From Rhodanobacteraceae bacterium (lineage in GTDB: Bacteria; Pseudomonadota; Gammaproteobacteria; Xanthomonadales; SZUA-5): 60,000 nt of DNA. The translations under genes were made by a program, and so were the position numbers. The notes under the pieces are model-generated. The model worked only from the letters and a program-made list of their open reading frames with translations, made no database searches and was not told the DNA's origin. Shown piece by piece: positions 1 to 9,369 of this stretch. The DNA is taken from the NCBI GenBank assembly GCA_016717705.1, contig JADKFD010000004.1, positions 1 through 60,000 of the forward strand, given 5' to 3'. Each line of letters opens with the position of its first letter. Within the stretch, counting starts at the first letter, position 1.

Positions 1-3000
1 CGACGTGTTGATCGTCAGCGTGCGCTCGGTGGTGAAGCGGTGCAGGTAGTGCGGGCCGCCGGCTTTGGGGCCGGTGCCGGACAGGCCTTCGCCGCCGAAG
101 GGCTGCACGCCGACCACCGCGCCGATCATGTTGCGGTTGACGTAGCAGTTGCCGGCGCGGATGCGCTGCTGGATGTGCTCGATGGTGCTGTCGATGCGGC
201 TGTGGATGCCTAAGGTCAGGCCGTAACCGGTGGCGTTGATCTGGTCGATGATGCTGTCCAGATCCCGGGCCTTGTAGCGGATCACGTGCAGCACCGGGCC
301 GAACACTTCGCGCGGCAGGCGCTTGAGCGAGTCGATCTCGAAAGCGTGCGGGGCGACGAAGCAGCCGTTGGCGTGCGCCTCGGTCAGCGCCATCGCCTTG
401 ACCAACTTGCCGTCGGTCTGCATGCGCGCGATGTGATCATTCAAGATCTTGCGCGCGTCCTCGTCGATCACCGGCCCGATGTCGGTGCTGTACAGGCCCG
501 GATCGCCGACCACCCACTCGTCCATCGCGCCAGCCAGCAATTTCAGCGTGCGATCAGCGACATCTTCCTGCACGAACAGGATGCGCGTGGCCGAGCAGCG
601 CTGACCGGCCGAACCGAAGGCGCCGCTCATCGCGTCCTTGACCAGTTGCTCGGGCAGCGCCGAGGAATCGGCGATCAGCGCGTTCTGGCCGCCGGTTTCG
701 GCGATCAGCGTGGCGATCGGCGCGTCGCGGCCGGCCAGCGCGCGGTTGATCAGGCGCGCGGTCTCGGTCGAGCCGGTGAAGGCCACGCCGGCCACGCGCG
801 GATCGGAAGTCAGGCGCGCGCCGACGGTAGCGCCGTCGCCTGGCAGCAGTTGCAGCACCGCGGGTGGCACGCCGGCCTCGTGAAACAGCTGCGTCGCGCG
901 ATGGGCAACCAGGTTGGTCTGCTCGGCCGGCTTGGCGATCACCGTGTTGCCGGCGACCAAAGCGGCGGCGACCTGGCCGGCGAAGATCGCCAGCGGGAAA
1001 TTCCACGGGCTGATGCAGACGAACACGCCGCGGCCGTGCAGGAACAACTGGTTGGACTCGCCGGTGGGGCCGGGCAGCGTCTTCGGCGCGAACTCGCGGC
1101 GCGCGCACTGCGCGTAGTAGCGGCAGAAATCGACTGCTTCGCGCACCTCGGCGATGCCGTCGCTGATGGTCTTGCCGGCCTCGCGCGTACACAGCGCGAT
1201 CAGCTCGCCGCGATTGGCTTCCATCAGTTCGGCAGCGTGTTCGAGCATCAGGGCGCGGCGTTCGACCGGCGTCGCGTCCCAGCCCGGTTGCGCCGCGCTG
1301 GCGTTTTCCAGCGCCTTTTCGACCAGCGCGGTATCCGCCGGCACCCAATGGCCGACCAGGCGCCGGCGATCGGCGGGATCGGTGATCGCGATCGGCGCGG
1401 CGGCGCTGGATGAGCCCGGCACCAGAGGTTCGGCGCGCAACTGGCCGAAGCGGATGCCGGCGGTCTCGTCGATCAGTGCGCGCAGTTCGCGCTCCTGCGC
1501 CAGGTTGATGCCGCGCGAGTTCTGGCGATCCAGGCCGTAGAGGTTGATCGGCAACGGAATGCGCGGATGCGCCTTCGGTTCGATCGCGGCGACCACGTCG
1601 TTCGGGTGCGGGATCAGCTCGTCGATCGGCACCGCGTCGTCGACGATGCGGTTGACGAAGGAGGTGTTGGCGCCGTTTTCCAGCAAGCGGCGCACCAGAT
1701 AGGGCAGCAGATCTTCATGGCTGCCGACCGGCGCGTAGATGCGGCAAGCGGCGTTCAGGCGCTCGGCCGGGATCACCTCACCGTAGAGATCGCCGCCCAT
1801 GCCGTGCAGGCGCTGGTATTCGAAGGGACGACCCTGGGCCAGATGGTGGATCGCGGCGATGGTGTGCGCGTTGTGCGTGGCGAACTGCGGATAGAACACT
1901 TCGCCGTGCGCCAGGATGCGCCGGGCGCAGGCCAGATAGGACAGATCGGTGTTCGGCTTGCGCGTGTAGACCGGATAGCCGCTGTGGCCGTCGATCTGCG
2001 CGCGCTTGATTTCGGCGTCCCAATACGCGCCCTTGACCAGACGCACATTCAGGCGCCGACCATTGGTGCGCGCAACATTGGCCAGCCAGTCGATGGCGCC
2101 GACTGCGCGCTTGAGATACGACTGCAGCGCCAAGCCGAATCCGTCCCAGCCGGCCAGCGAGGGATCGCCGTGCACGCGCGCGATCAATTCCAGCGACAGC
2201 TCCAGACGATCGGCCTCTTCGGCATCGATGGTCATCGGGATGCCCTGCGCCTTGGCCAGTTGCGCCAGTTCGAGGATGCGCGGCGTCAGTTCGGCGAGCA
2301 CCCGCGCGCGCTTGCCGCGCTCGTAGCGCGGGTGCAGCGCGGAGAGCTTCACCGAGATGCTCGGTGCCGAAATGATGTCCGGGTACGGGCCGCCCTTGCC
2401 GATGGCGAGGATGCCGGCGCGGTAGCTGGTCATGTAGCGCTCGACGTCCTCGGCAGTCAGCGCCGATTCGCCGAGCATGTCGAAGGAATGCCGGTAGCCG
2501 CGCTGATCTTTGTCCCGCGAGCGCTCCAGCGCCTCGGCGATGGTGCGCCCCATGACGAACTGGTGGCCCATGATGCGCATCGCCTGGCGCGTGGCCAGGC
2601 GGATCACCGGCTCGCCGGAGCGGCCGATCAGGCGCTTGAAGGCGCCGAAGAAATTGCGCTTGGTGTCCTCGGCGATGCGCACCAGCTTGCCGGTCAGCAT
2701 CAAACCCCAGGTGCCGGCGTTGACCAGCAGGCTGTCGCTCTTGCCGGCGTGCGCGGTCCAATTGGCCTCGCCGAGCTTGTCGGAAATCAGCTTGTCGGCG
2801 GTCTCGGAATCGGGAATGCGCAGCAGCGCCTCGGCGACGCACATCAGCAGCACGCCTTCCTCGCTGGAGAGGTCGTATTGGCGCATGAACGATTCGACCG
2901 CGCTCTGCTCGGCCTTGCGGGCGCGCACGCGCTTGACCAGATCGGCCGCGGTGTCGTGGATGCGCGTCTTCAGATCGGCGTCCATCTCGGCGATGCGCAG

Positions 3001-3111
3001 CAGGTCGGCGACCGCCTCGGCTTCATCGCGCGAGTAGTGTTCCGCCAGGCGCAACAGCGCCGGATCGGCATCGGAAGGAGCGTCACGCAGCAGGGCGAGT
3101 TCGGGGTTCAT
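1..3111 (-). CDS. putA: Bifunctional proline dehydrogenase / P5C dehydrogenase PutA (partial, 3' end outside window)
   Basis: Oxidises proline to glutamate through an FAD-dependent proline dehydrogenase and an NAD-dependent glutamate-semialdehyde dehydrogenase in one chain, linked to the inner membrane quinone pool. The minus frame stays open from the ATG at 3111 to base 1, giving 1037 residues, close to the usual 1050 of short PutAs. It begins MNPELALLRDAPS, so it lacks the ribbon-helix-helix DNA-binding domain of E. coli PutA and should not be an autorepressor. The proline dehydrogenase part lies at about 130-460 (VKGAYWDAEIKRAQ, GEVFYPQFATHNAHT). The aldehyde dehydrogenase part follows with SPWNFPLAIFAGQ, AETGGQNALIAD and the catalytic-cysteine motif GQRCSATRILF. 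The C-terminus is missing. The next gene downstream is unknown. Identification is secure. Confidence 0.96.
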   Translation of the reverse strand, partial: MNPELALLRDAPSDADPALLRLAEHYSRDEAEAVADLLRIAEMDADLKTRIHDTAADLVKRVRARKAEQSAVESFMRQYDLSSEEGVLLMCVAEALLRIPDSETADKLISDKLGEANWTAHAGKSDSLLVNAGTWGLMLTGKLVRIAEDTKRNFFGAFKRLIGRSGEPVIRLATRQAMRIMGHQFVMGRTIAEALERSRDKDQRGYRHSFDMLGESALTAEDVERYMTSYRAGILAIGKGGPYPDIISAPSISVKLSALHPRYERGKRARVLAELTPRILELAQLAKAQGIPMTIDAEEADRLELSLELIARVHGDPSLAGWDGFGLALQSYLKRAVGAIDWLANVARTNGRRLNVRLVKGAYWDAEIKRAQIDGHSGYPVYTRKPNTDLSYLACARRILAHGEVFYPQFATHNAHTIAAIHHLAQGRPFEYQRLHGMGGDLYGEVIPAERLNAACRIYAPVGSHEDLLPYLVRRLLENGANTSFVNRIVDDAVPIDELIPHPNDVVAAIEPKAHPRIPLPINLYGLDRQNSRGINLAQERELRALIDETAGIRFGQLRAEPLVPGSSSAAAPIAITDPADRRRLVGHWVPADTALVEKALENASAAQPGWDATPVERRALMLEHAAELMEANRGELIALCTREAGKTISDGIAEVREAVDFCRYYAQCARREFAPKTLPGPTGESNQLFLHGRGVFVCISPWNFPLAIFAGQVAAALVAGNTVIAKPAEQTNLVAHRATQLFHEAGVPPAVLQLLPGDGATVGARLTSDPRVAGVAFTGSTETARLINRALAGRDAPIATLIAETGGQNALIADSSALPEQLVKDAMSGAFGSAGQRCSATRILFVQEDVADRTLKLLAGAMDEWVVGDPGLYSTDIGPVIDEDARKILNDHIARMQTDGKLVKAMALTEAHANGCFVAPHAFEIDSLKRLPREVFGPVLHVIRYKARDLDSIIDQINATGYGLTLGIHSRIDSTIEHIQQRIRAGNCYVNRNMIGAVVGVQPFGGEGLSGTGPKAGGPHYLHRFTTERTLTINTS

Positions 3112-3233
3112 GGCATCGGCAACGACCCGCTCGGGGCGGCGGGCTTTGGGAGCCGCAGTCTACGGCGAACACGGGCGGCTGAGTTGCGCGAAAGCGGGGG
3201 CCGGGCGCGGATCGAAGATCCGGCGCTTGATGG

Positions 3234-3328
3234 TAGGTTGGCCCGACGTGTACGTCGCGACAATCGAGATCGCGGTCGCGACAACTTGACCTCGCTCCTA
3301 CCAACACCAACACCAACAACCAACACCG
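3234..3328. repeat. Degenerate GTAGGAGCGACGT-type palindrome followed by short ACCAACA-like tandem repeat
   Basis: The gap between the response regulator (3' end 3329) and the putA start holds a palindrome GACGTGTACGTC at 3247-3258, GCGGTCGCGAC, and CTCGCTCCTACC, which resemble the cleaner pair at 29824-29939. Directly after it, bases 3300-3328 are built from short CAACAC/CAACAAC units. The rest of 3112-3233 shows nothing recognisable. Confidence 0.5.
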
Positions 3329-3994
3329 CTACTCCTCCACCACCTTGATCATCCTCGCCGAATCCGGATCCAGGGCCAGTCGGCTGGCGATGGTGACCGC
3401 CATGGTGCGGTTGTGGGCGCCGAGCTTGCGCAGGATCGCGGTCACATGCGCCTTGATGGTGGCCTCGGTGACGTCGAGGTCGTAGGCGATCTGCTTGTTG
3501 AGCCTGCCCTCGCAGAGCATGGTGAGCACGCGGAACTGCTGCGGCGTCAGATCGGCCAGGCGCTTGGCGAGATCGCGTTCGGCTTCGTCCAGGCGCACCG
3601 CGCCATGGGCGAAGGGATCGAAGGTCTCGCCTTCCAGCACCGTGCGCAAGGCACGCTGGATCATGTCGCTGTCGGCCGATTTGGGGATGAAGCCGGAGGC
3701 ACCATGGGCCAGCGCGCGACGGATCACCATCGGTTCCTCGCGCGCCGAGACGATGATCACCGGCAAGGCCGGCAGCGTCGCGCGGATATGCGCCAGCGCC
3801 GAGAAACCGTGCGCGCCGGGCATGGTCAGGTCGAGCAACAACAGATCGGCCTCCGGGTGCGCGGCGATCTGCCCCAGCAACTGGGCGACGTTCTCCGACT
3901 CGGCAATCACCGCGCCCGGCTGCGCGCGTTCAACCGCGCGGCGCATCGCCTCGCGGAACAAAGGATGGTCATCAGCAATCAGGATCGTCGACAT
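3329..3994 (-). CDS. LuxR/NarL-family response regulator, CrbR/ErdR-like candidate
   Basis: Phospho-accepting transcription regulator. From the chosen start MSTILIADDH it has a receiver domain with the acidic pair at 8-9, phospho-acceptor D55 in LLLLDLTMPG and K in FIPKSADS. After a linker comes a LuxR-type HTH (LTPQQFRVLTMLCEGRLNKQ, TEATIKAHVTAILRKLGAHN). An ATG 20 codons upstream (4054) is in frame and would add a non-homologous leader; neither start has a strong ribosome site. It lies downstream of acs on the same strand, separated by 226 bases containing inverted repeats. In Pseudomonas (ErdR) and Vibrio (CrbR), regulators of this type control acs, so a role in acetate use is a reasonable inference. 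No cognate kinase is next to it. Confidence 0.85.
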   Translation of the reverse strand: MSTILIADDHPLFREAMRRAVERAQPGAVIAESENVAQLLGQIAAHPEADLLLLDLTMPGAHGFSALAHIRATLPALPVIIVSAREEPMVIRRALAHGASGFIPKSADSDMIQRALRTVLEGETFDPFAHGAVRLDEAERDLAKRLADLTPQQFRVLTMLCEGRLNKQIAYDLDVTEATIKAHVTAILRKLGAHNRTMAVTIASRLALDPDSARMIKVVEE

Positions 3995-4098
3995 GGTCAG
4001 CGGGGCCGAAAGGTGCCGCGTGGATTCCACCATGTTTTCGCTTGGATTGCTCATGGGATGCGGAAAGGCAAGAGACGGGACCGGAAACCGTGAAAAGA

Positions 4099-4260
4099 CG
4101 GGACCCGGGACCCGGGACCGCGGGACCCGGGAAGAGCAAATGCTTGCGCCGAGGGAACTCAGGCTTGCAGCTATCGGAAAAGCCGAAATCCGAGACCCGG
4201 CAAGTACCGACGTTACTCAAGCCTGCTTGCGGGTCCCGGGTCCCGGGTCCCGGGTCCCGT
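4099..4260. repeat. Inverted pair of GGGACCC heptamer tandem arrays
   Basis: Left arm 4099-4131 is built of CGGGACC/CGGGACCC units with a 7-base period. Right arm 4230-4260 carries at least four GGGTCCC units, the reverse complement, followed by a further CACGGGTCCCG. The arms are about 98 bases apart and could pair into a long GC-rich hairpin between acs and the response regulator. They may act as a transcription attenuator or may simply be slippage-prone DNA. Between the arms (4132-4229) there is no gene. Confidence 0.75.
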
Positions 4261-4280
4261 CGTTCACGGGTCCCGCCGCC

Positions 4281-6221
<1,941 letters not shown>

Positions 6222-6380
6222 GGTGTCCTCCCGTAACGATGGCGTGATCGAGTGAAGCCAAGGTTAGCCCAGCGCGTGGCCCGCGCGGTTGGACTTTGGT
6301 CGCAGCATGGGGGTGGTGTAGACCAATGGGTTAGAGGCGGGTTGACGGTTCTCGGTTTCGGTTGTCGGAGGAGGTCAAGA

Positions 6381-6460
6381 AGCATCGCGCGCGAGCGCGC
6401 TCCTACAAATCCTGCGTGGACTTTCGGCGAACTTGCAGGAGCGCGCTTGCGCGCGATGCA
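6381..6460. repeat. Type A REP pair (GCATCGCGCGCGAGCGCGCTCCTACA ... inverted)
   Basis: Two facing copies of the ATCGCGCGC-AGCGCGCTCCT palindrome with a spacer that contains CCTGCGTGGAC. The same arrangement recurs at 8139, 9239, 49070 and 54525, with degenerate copies at 13424 and 38358. The flanking bases 6340-6375 read as GGTTCTCGGTTTCGGTTGTCGG, a degenerate 7-base period array. The stretch 6222-6380 holds the acs leader and no gene. Confidence 0.85.
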
Positions 6461-6481
6461 TTTGCCAGAAAAGGCGAGCTG

Positions 6482-6566
6482 GTGTAGCCCGGTGTACGCG
6501 CGTCAGCGCGTTCACCGGGTACTTGCCGCAAGCCCCCGCCGGTGAATCGCTACGCGATACACCGGC
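6482..6566. repeat. Type C palindromic repeat (GTAGCCCGGTGTACGCGCGT ... CACCGGCCTAC)
   Basis: A long imperfect palindrome opening with GTAGCCCGGTGTA and closing with ACACCGGCCTAC, with internal GCGCGTCAGCGCG and ATCGCTACGCGAT hairpins. Related sequences occur at 22634-22735 and 42590-42736. It lies immediately downstream of the halogenase stop codon and may serve as its terminator. Confidence 0.6.
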
Positions 6567-8087
6567 CTACCGAACCAACTCCCCCAGCACCTCATCGTGC
6601 GGCCGGAAATTCAGCGCACAGCGGGCCAGGAAATCGTCGATGCGCGCCAGATCGACGCGATTGGCCTTGACGCTGGGCGGGATCAGCCGCTCTGGTGGCG
6701 GGTAGGTGCCATAACCCGCCAGCAGGCAGTGCCAGGAGGCCGGCGCGTAATAACGCTCGATTTTCTGGTACGCGATTTCCGGCACCAGGTCCTGGCCAGC
6801 CACCCAGCACGACAGGATCCGGCGCAGCGAGTCGGACAGTACGTCGTTGCGCGCGTTGTCGCGCCAGTACTCGCTGTCGCTGCGCGAGTTCACCTTGTAA
6901 TGGCAGACGATGTAGTCGCGGATGCCCTCGAAGCGCGCGTTGATGCCGGCGTTGTAGGCGTCCCGATGGGCGTCGCCGAAGTTGTCCGCGGTATAGGCCT
7001 CGATGAAGTTCTCGACAGTCTCCTGCACCAGATGCAGCGCGGTGGCTTCCAGCGGCTCGATGAAGCCTTGCGACAGTCCTACGCCCAGGCAATTGCGTGC
7101 CCAGTGCTGCTCGACCCGGCCGACTTTCATCGACAGATGGCGCAGCGGCGGCTCGCTGTCACTGAGGCCGATGTGCGCGCGCAGTTCGGCTTCGGCGGCG
7201 TCCTTGTCGATGTAGCGCGAGCTGTAGACGTAGCCATTGCCAACGCGATTTTGCAGCGGAATGCGCCAGGCCCAGCCGGCACTGAGCGCGGTGGAGGTGG
7301 TCTGCGGGCGGATGCCGTCGGTGTCGGCGGGCGTCGGTGCGACCACCGCCGAATCGTTGTAGAGATTCTCGCCGAAGGAGCGGAATGGCACACCCAGCGT
7401 GCCTTGCAGCAACAGTGAGCGAAAACCGGTGCTGTCGACGAAGAAGTCAGCGTCGATGCGGCGGCCATCGCTGGTGTGCAGCGCGGCGATGTCGCCGTTC
7501 TCGGCCTGTTCGACCCGCGCGACGGTGCCCTCCAGATACTCGACACCGCGCGCGGTGCAGTGTTCGCGCAGGAAGCGGCCAATCAACGCCGAATCGAAGT
7601 GGTAGCCGTAGTTGCTGCGGAACGGGAAGGAATACGCCGGCAGCGGCGCCAGCTTGCGCGCGGCCAGTTGCGTCGCCAGGAAGTAGCGGTCCGGGTGGCC
7701 ATCCACGTTGGCGCCGCGACGGCGGATCACGCTGTTGTAGAAAAAGGCCGGCGTGGTGCGCTCGTCGATCTCGTGAAGGAAGGGGTGGAAGTAGTGCTCG
7801 AAGCCGGGCCGCGTCGACCAGTTCACGAAGCCGATACCGGCCTTGTAGGTGGCGTTGCAGCGCGGCATCCATTCCGATTCGGCGATGTCGAGGCTGTCGA
7901 AAAACGCCTTGAGCTGCGGTGTAGAACCCTCACCGACGCCGATGATGCCGATGTCGGGCGATTCCAGCACGCGAATCGACACGCCACGGTCAGCCCAGCG
8001 TCTGGCCATCAGGGCGGCGGCCATCCAGCCGGCCGTGCCGCCGCCGAGGACGACGATGCGTGGGGGTGGTGCGGTGGGGTCGGTCAT
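6567..8087 (-). CDS. Flavin-dependent tryptophan-halogenase family protein
   Basis: FADH2-dependent halogenase-like enzyme, 506 residues. It has the nucleotide-binding motif GGGTAGW at 15-21. A lysine in TYKAGIGFVNW (K82) corresponds to the catalytic lysine of PrnA, and the family signature GWAWRIP is at 271-277. Both hallmarks are kept, so the protein could be catalytically competent. Substrate cannot be told from sequence; Xanthomonas members of this group act on small aromatics in vitro. No flavin reductase, biosynthetic gene cluster or TonB receptor lies next to it, so it looks like an orphan. The frame stays open another 59 codons upstream, but that stretch is translation of a REP repeat, so the ATG at 8087 is preferred. 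It is divergent from ubiA. Confidence 0.9.
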   Translation of the reverse strand: MTDPTAPPPRIVVLGGGTAGWMAAALMARRWADRGVSIRVLESPDIGIIGVGEGSTPQLKAFFDSLDIAESEWMPRCNATYKAGIGFVNWSTRPGFEHYFHPFLHEIDERTTPAFFYNSVIRRRGANVDGHPDRYFLATQLAARKLAPLPAYSFPFRSNYGYHFDSALIGRFLREHCTARGVEYLEGTVARVEQAENGDIAALHTSDGRRIDADFFVDSTGFRSLLLQGTLGVPFRSFGENLYNDSAVVAPTPADTDGIRPQTTSTALSAGWAWRIPLQNRVGNGYVYSSRYIDKDAAEAELRAHIGLSDSEPPLRHLSMKVGRVEQHWARNCLGVGLSQGFIEPLEATALHLVQETVENFIEAYTADNFGDAHRDAYNAGINARFEGIRDYIVCHYKVNSRSDSEYWRDNARNDVLSDSLRRILSCWVAGQDLVPEIAYQKIERYYAPASWHCLLAGYGTYPPPERLIPPSVKANRVDLARIDDFLARCALNFRPHDEVLGELVR

Positions 8088-8138
8088 GGCGCCAGTCCGG
8101 TGCTGCGGCAGGGGTGCCAGCATAGCGGCAGCCGGGCA

Positions 8139-8221
8139 GAGCATCGCGCGCCAGCGCGCTCCTACAACTTCGTAGCAAATCCACGGAGCATTGTAGGAGC
8201 GCGCTGGCGCGCGATGCTCTC
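8139..8221. repeat. Type A REP pair between halogenase and ubiA
   Basis: AGCATCGCGCGCCAGCGCGC and its inverted copy face each other around a spacer containing AAATCCACGGAGC. The element sits in the divergent promoter region, so transcription of at least one gene must start inside or next to it. Confidence 0.88.
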
Positions 8222-8250
8222 GCGTCACTCCACCATGGCAGAATCGACCG

Positions 8251-9207
8251 ATGCCTGCCGCCAAGAAACCCGCCCCGCCCCCCGCCCGTCCGCATTACCG
8301 CCTGGTCGAGACCAAGGCGGGCCGGCGGCTGGTCGCCACCGACGAGCGCAAGTCGCGCCTGGGCGCTTACGCGCGCCTGATGCGCCTGGATCGGCCAATC
8401 GGCATCCTGCTGTTGCTCTGGCCGACCCTGTGGGCGCTGTGGCTGGCGGCCGACGGTTTGCCGCCGCTGCGCACACTGGCGATCTTTGTCGCAGGCGTCG
8501 TGCTGACGCGCTCGGCCGGCTGCGTCATCAACGATTACGCCGACCGCTGGCTCGACCCGAACGTCGAGCGCACGCGCGCCCGCCCGCTGGCGAGCGGCGA
8601 GGTCGACAGCACCGACGCCTTGATCCTGTTCGCCGTGCTGATGCTGTGTGCCTTGGGTCTGGTGCTGCTGACCAACGCGCTGACCGTCTACCTGGCGCTC
8701 GGCGCCGCGGTGCTGGCGATCAGCTACCCGTACATGAAGCGCCACGTCTGGTATCCACAGGTCGTACTCGGCGCCGCCTTCAGCATGTCGATCCCGATGG
8801 CCTACACCGCGATCCGCGGCGAGATCGACGCGGTCACGGTGCTGCTGTTCTGCGCCAACCTGCTGTGGACCACCGCCTACGACACGCTTTACGCGATGGT
8901 CGACCGCGACGACGACATCAAGGCTGGCGCGCGCTCCACCGCCATCCTGCTGGGCGATCTGGACTTGATCGGGGTGGGAATACTCAACGCGTCCGCGCTG
9001 CTGACCTTGTGGCTGGTTGGCCACCGCGCGGAACTTCAATGGCCCTTCCTGGCGGGCCTGGGCATGGCCGCGCTGCTGATGGCCTGGCAGCTCTGGCACG
9101 CCCGCGACCGCGAGCGCGACGAGTGTTTCAGCGCCTTCCTCAACAACAACTGGGTGGGGATGGCGGTGTTTGTCGGGATCGCGGCGAGCTATCAGTTGGC
9201 CCAGTAA
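8251..9207 (+). CDS. ubiA: 4-hydroxybenzoate octaprenyltransferase UbiA
   Basis: Integral membrane prenyltransferase that attaches the polyprenyl tail to 4-hydroxybenzoate in ubiquinone synthesis. The protein has 318 residues. The first aspartate-rich motif NDYADRWLD is at about 94-102; the second, YDTLYAMVDRDDD, is near 212-224. Together they bind the Mg-diphosphate. Seven to nine hydrophobic segments run from residue 48 onward. The N-terminus is a little longer than in E. coli and contains a Lys/Pro-rich cytosolic leader (MPAAKKPAPPPARPHYR). No ubiC gene adjoins it. It is followed by REP repeats and the convergent oligopeptidase gene. Confidence 0.95.
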   Translation: MPAAKKPAPPPARPHYRLVETKAGRRLVATDERKSRLGAYARLMRLDRPIGILLLLWPTLWALWLAADGLPPLRTLAIFVAGVVLTRSAGCVINDYADRWLDPNVERTRARPLASGEVDSTDALILFAVLMLCALGLVLLTNALTVYLALGAAVLAISYPYMKRHVWYPQVVLGAAFSMSIPMAYTAIRGEIDAVTVLLFCANLLWTTAYDTLYAMVDRDDDIKAGARSTAILLGDLDLIGVGILNASALLTLWLVGHRAELQWPFLAGLGMAALLMAWQLWHARDRERDECFSAFLNNNWVGMAVFVGIAASYQLAQ

Positions 9208-9238
9208 ACCTGTCGAAACGTCGCTGAGCCGAAAAGAT

Positions 9239-9358
9239 TCGCGCGCGAGCGCGCTCCTACAAACCGCCGAGGATCCACGCAGGAACTGTAGGAGCGCGCT
9301 TGCGCGCGATGCTTCTCGGGAAAACCGAAAAGATCGCGGGGTAAACCCGCTCCCACAG
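9239..9358. repeat. Type A REP pair plus a type B palindrome
   Basis: 9239-9314 is a type A pair around a GGATCCACGCAGGAAC spacer. 9332-9358 is a short GATCGCGGGGTAAACCCGCTC palindrome of type B. Both fill the gap between the convergent ubiA and oligopeptidase genes, so they may act as a bidirectional terminator. Confidence 0.85.
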
Positions 9359-9369
9359 AAAGCCCAAGC

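Noticed and set aside
8088..8264. 59-residue N-terminal extension of the halogenase
   Set aside because: The extension is translation of a type A REP; the FAD-binding motif sits at the normal distance from the ATG at 8087.
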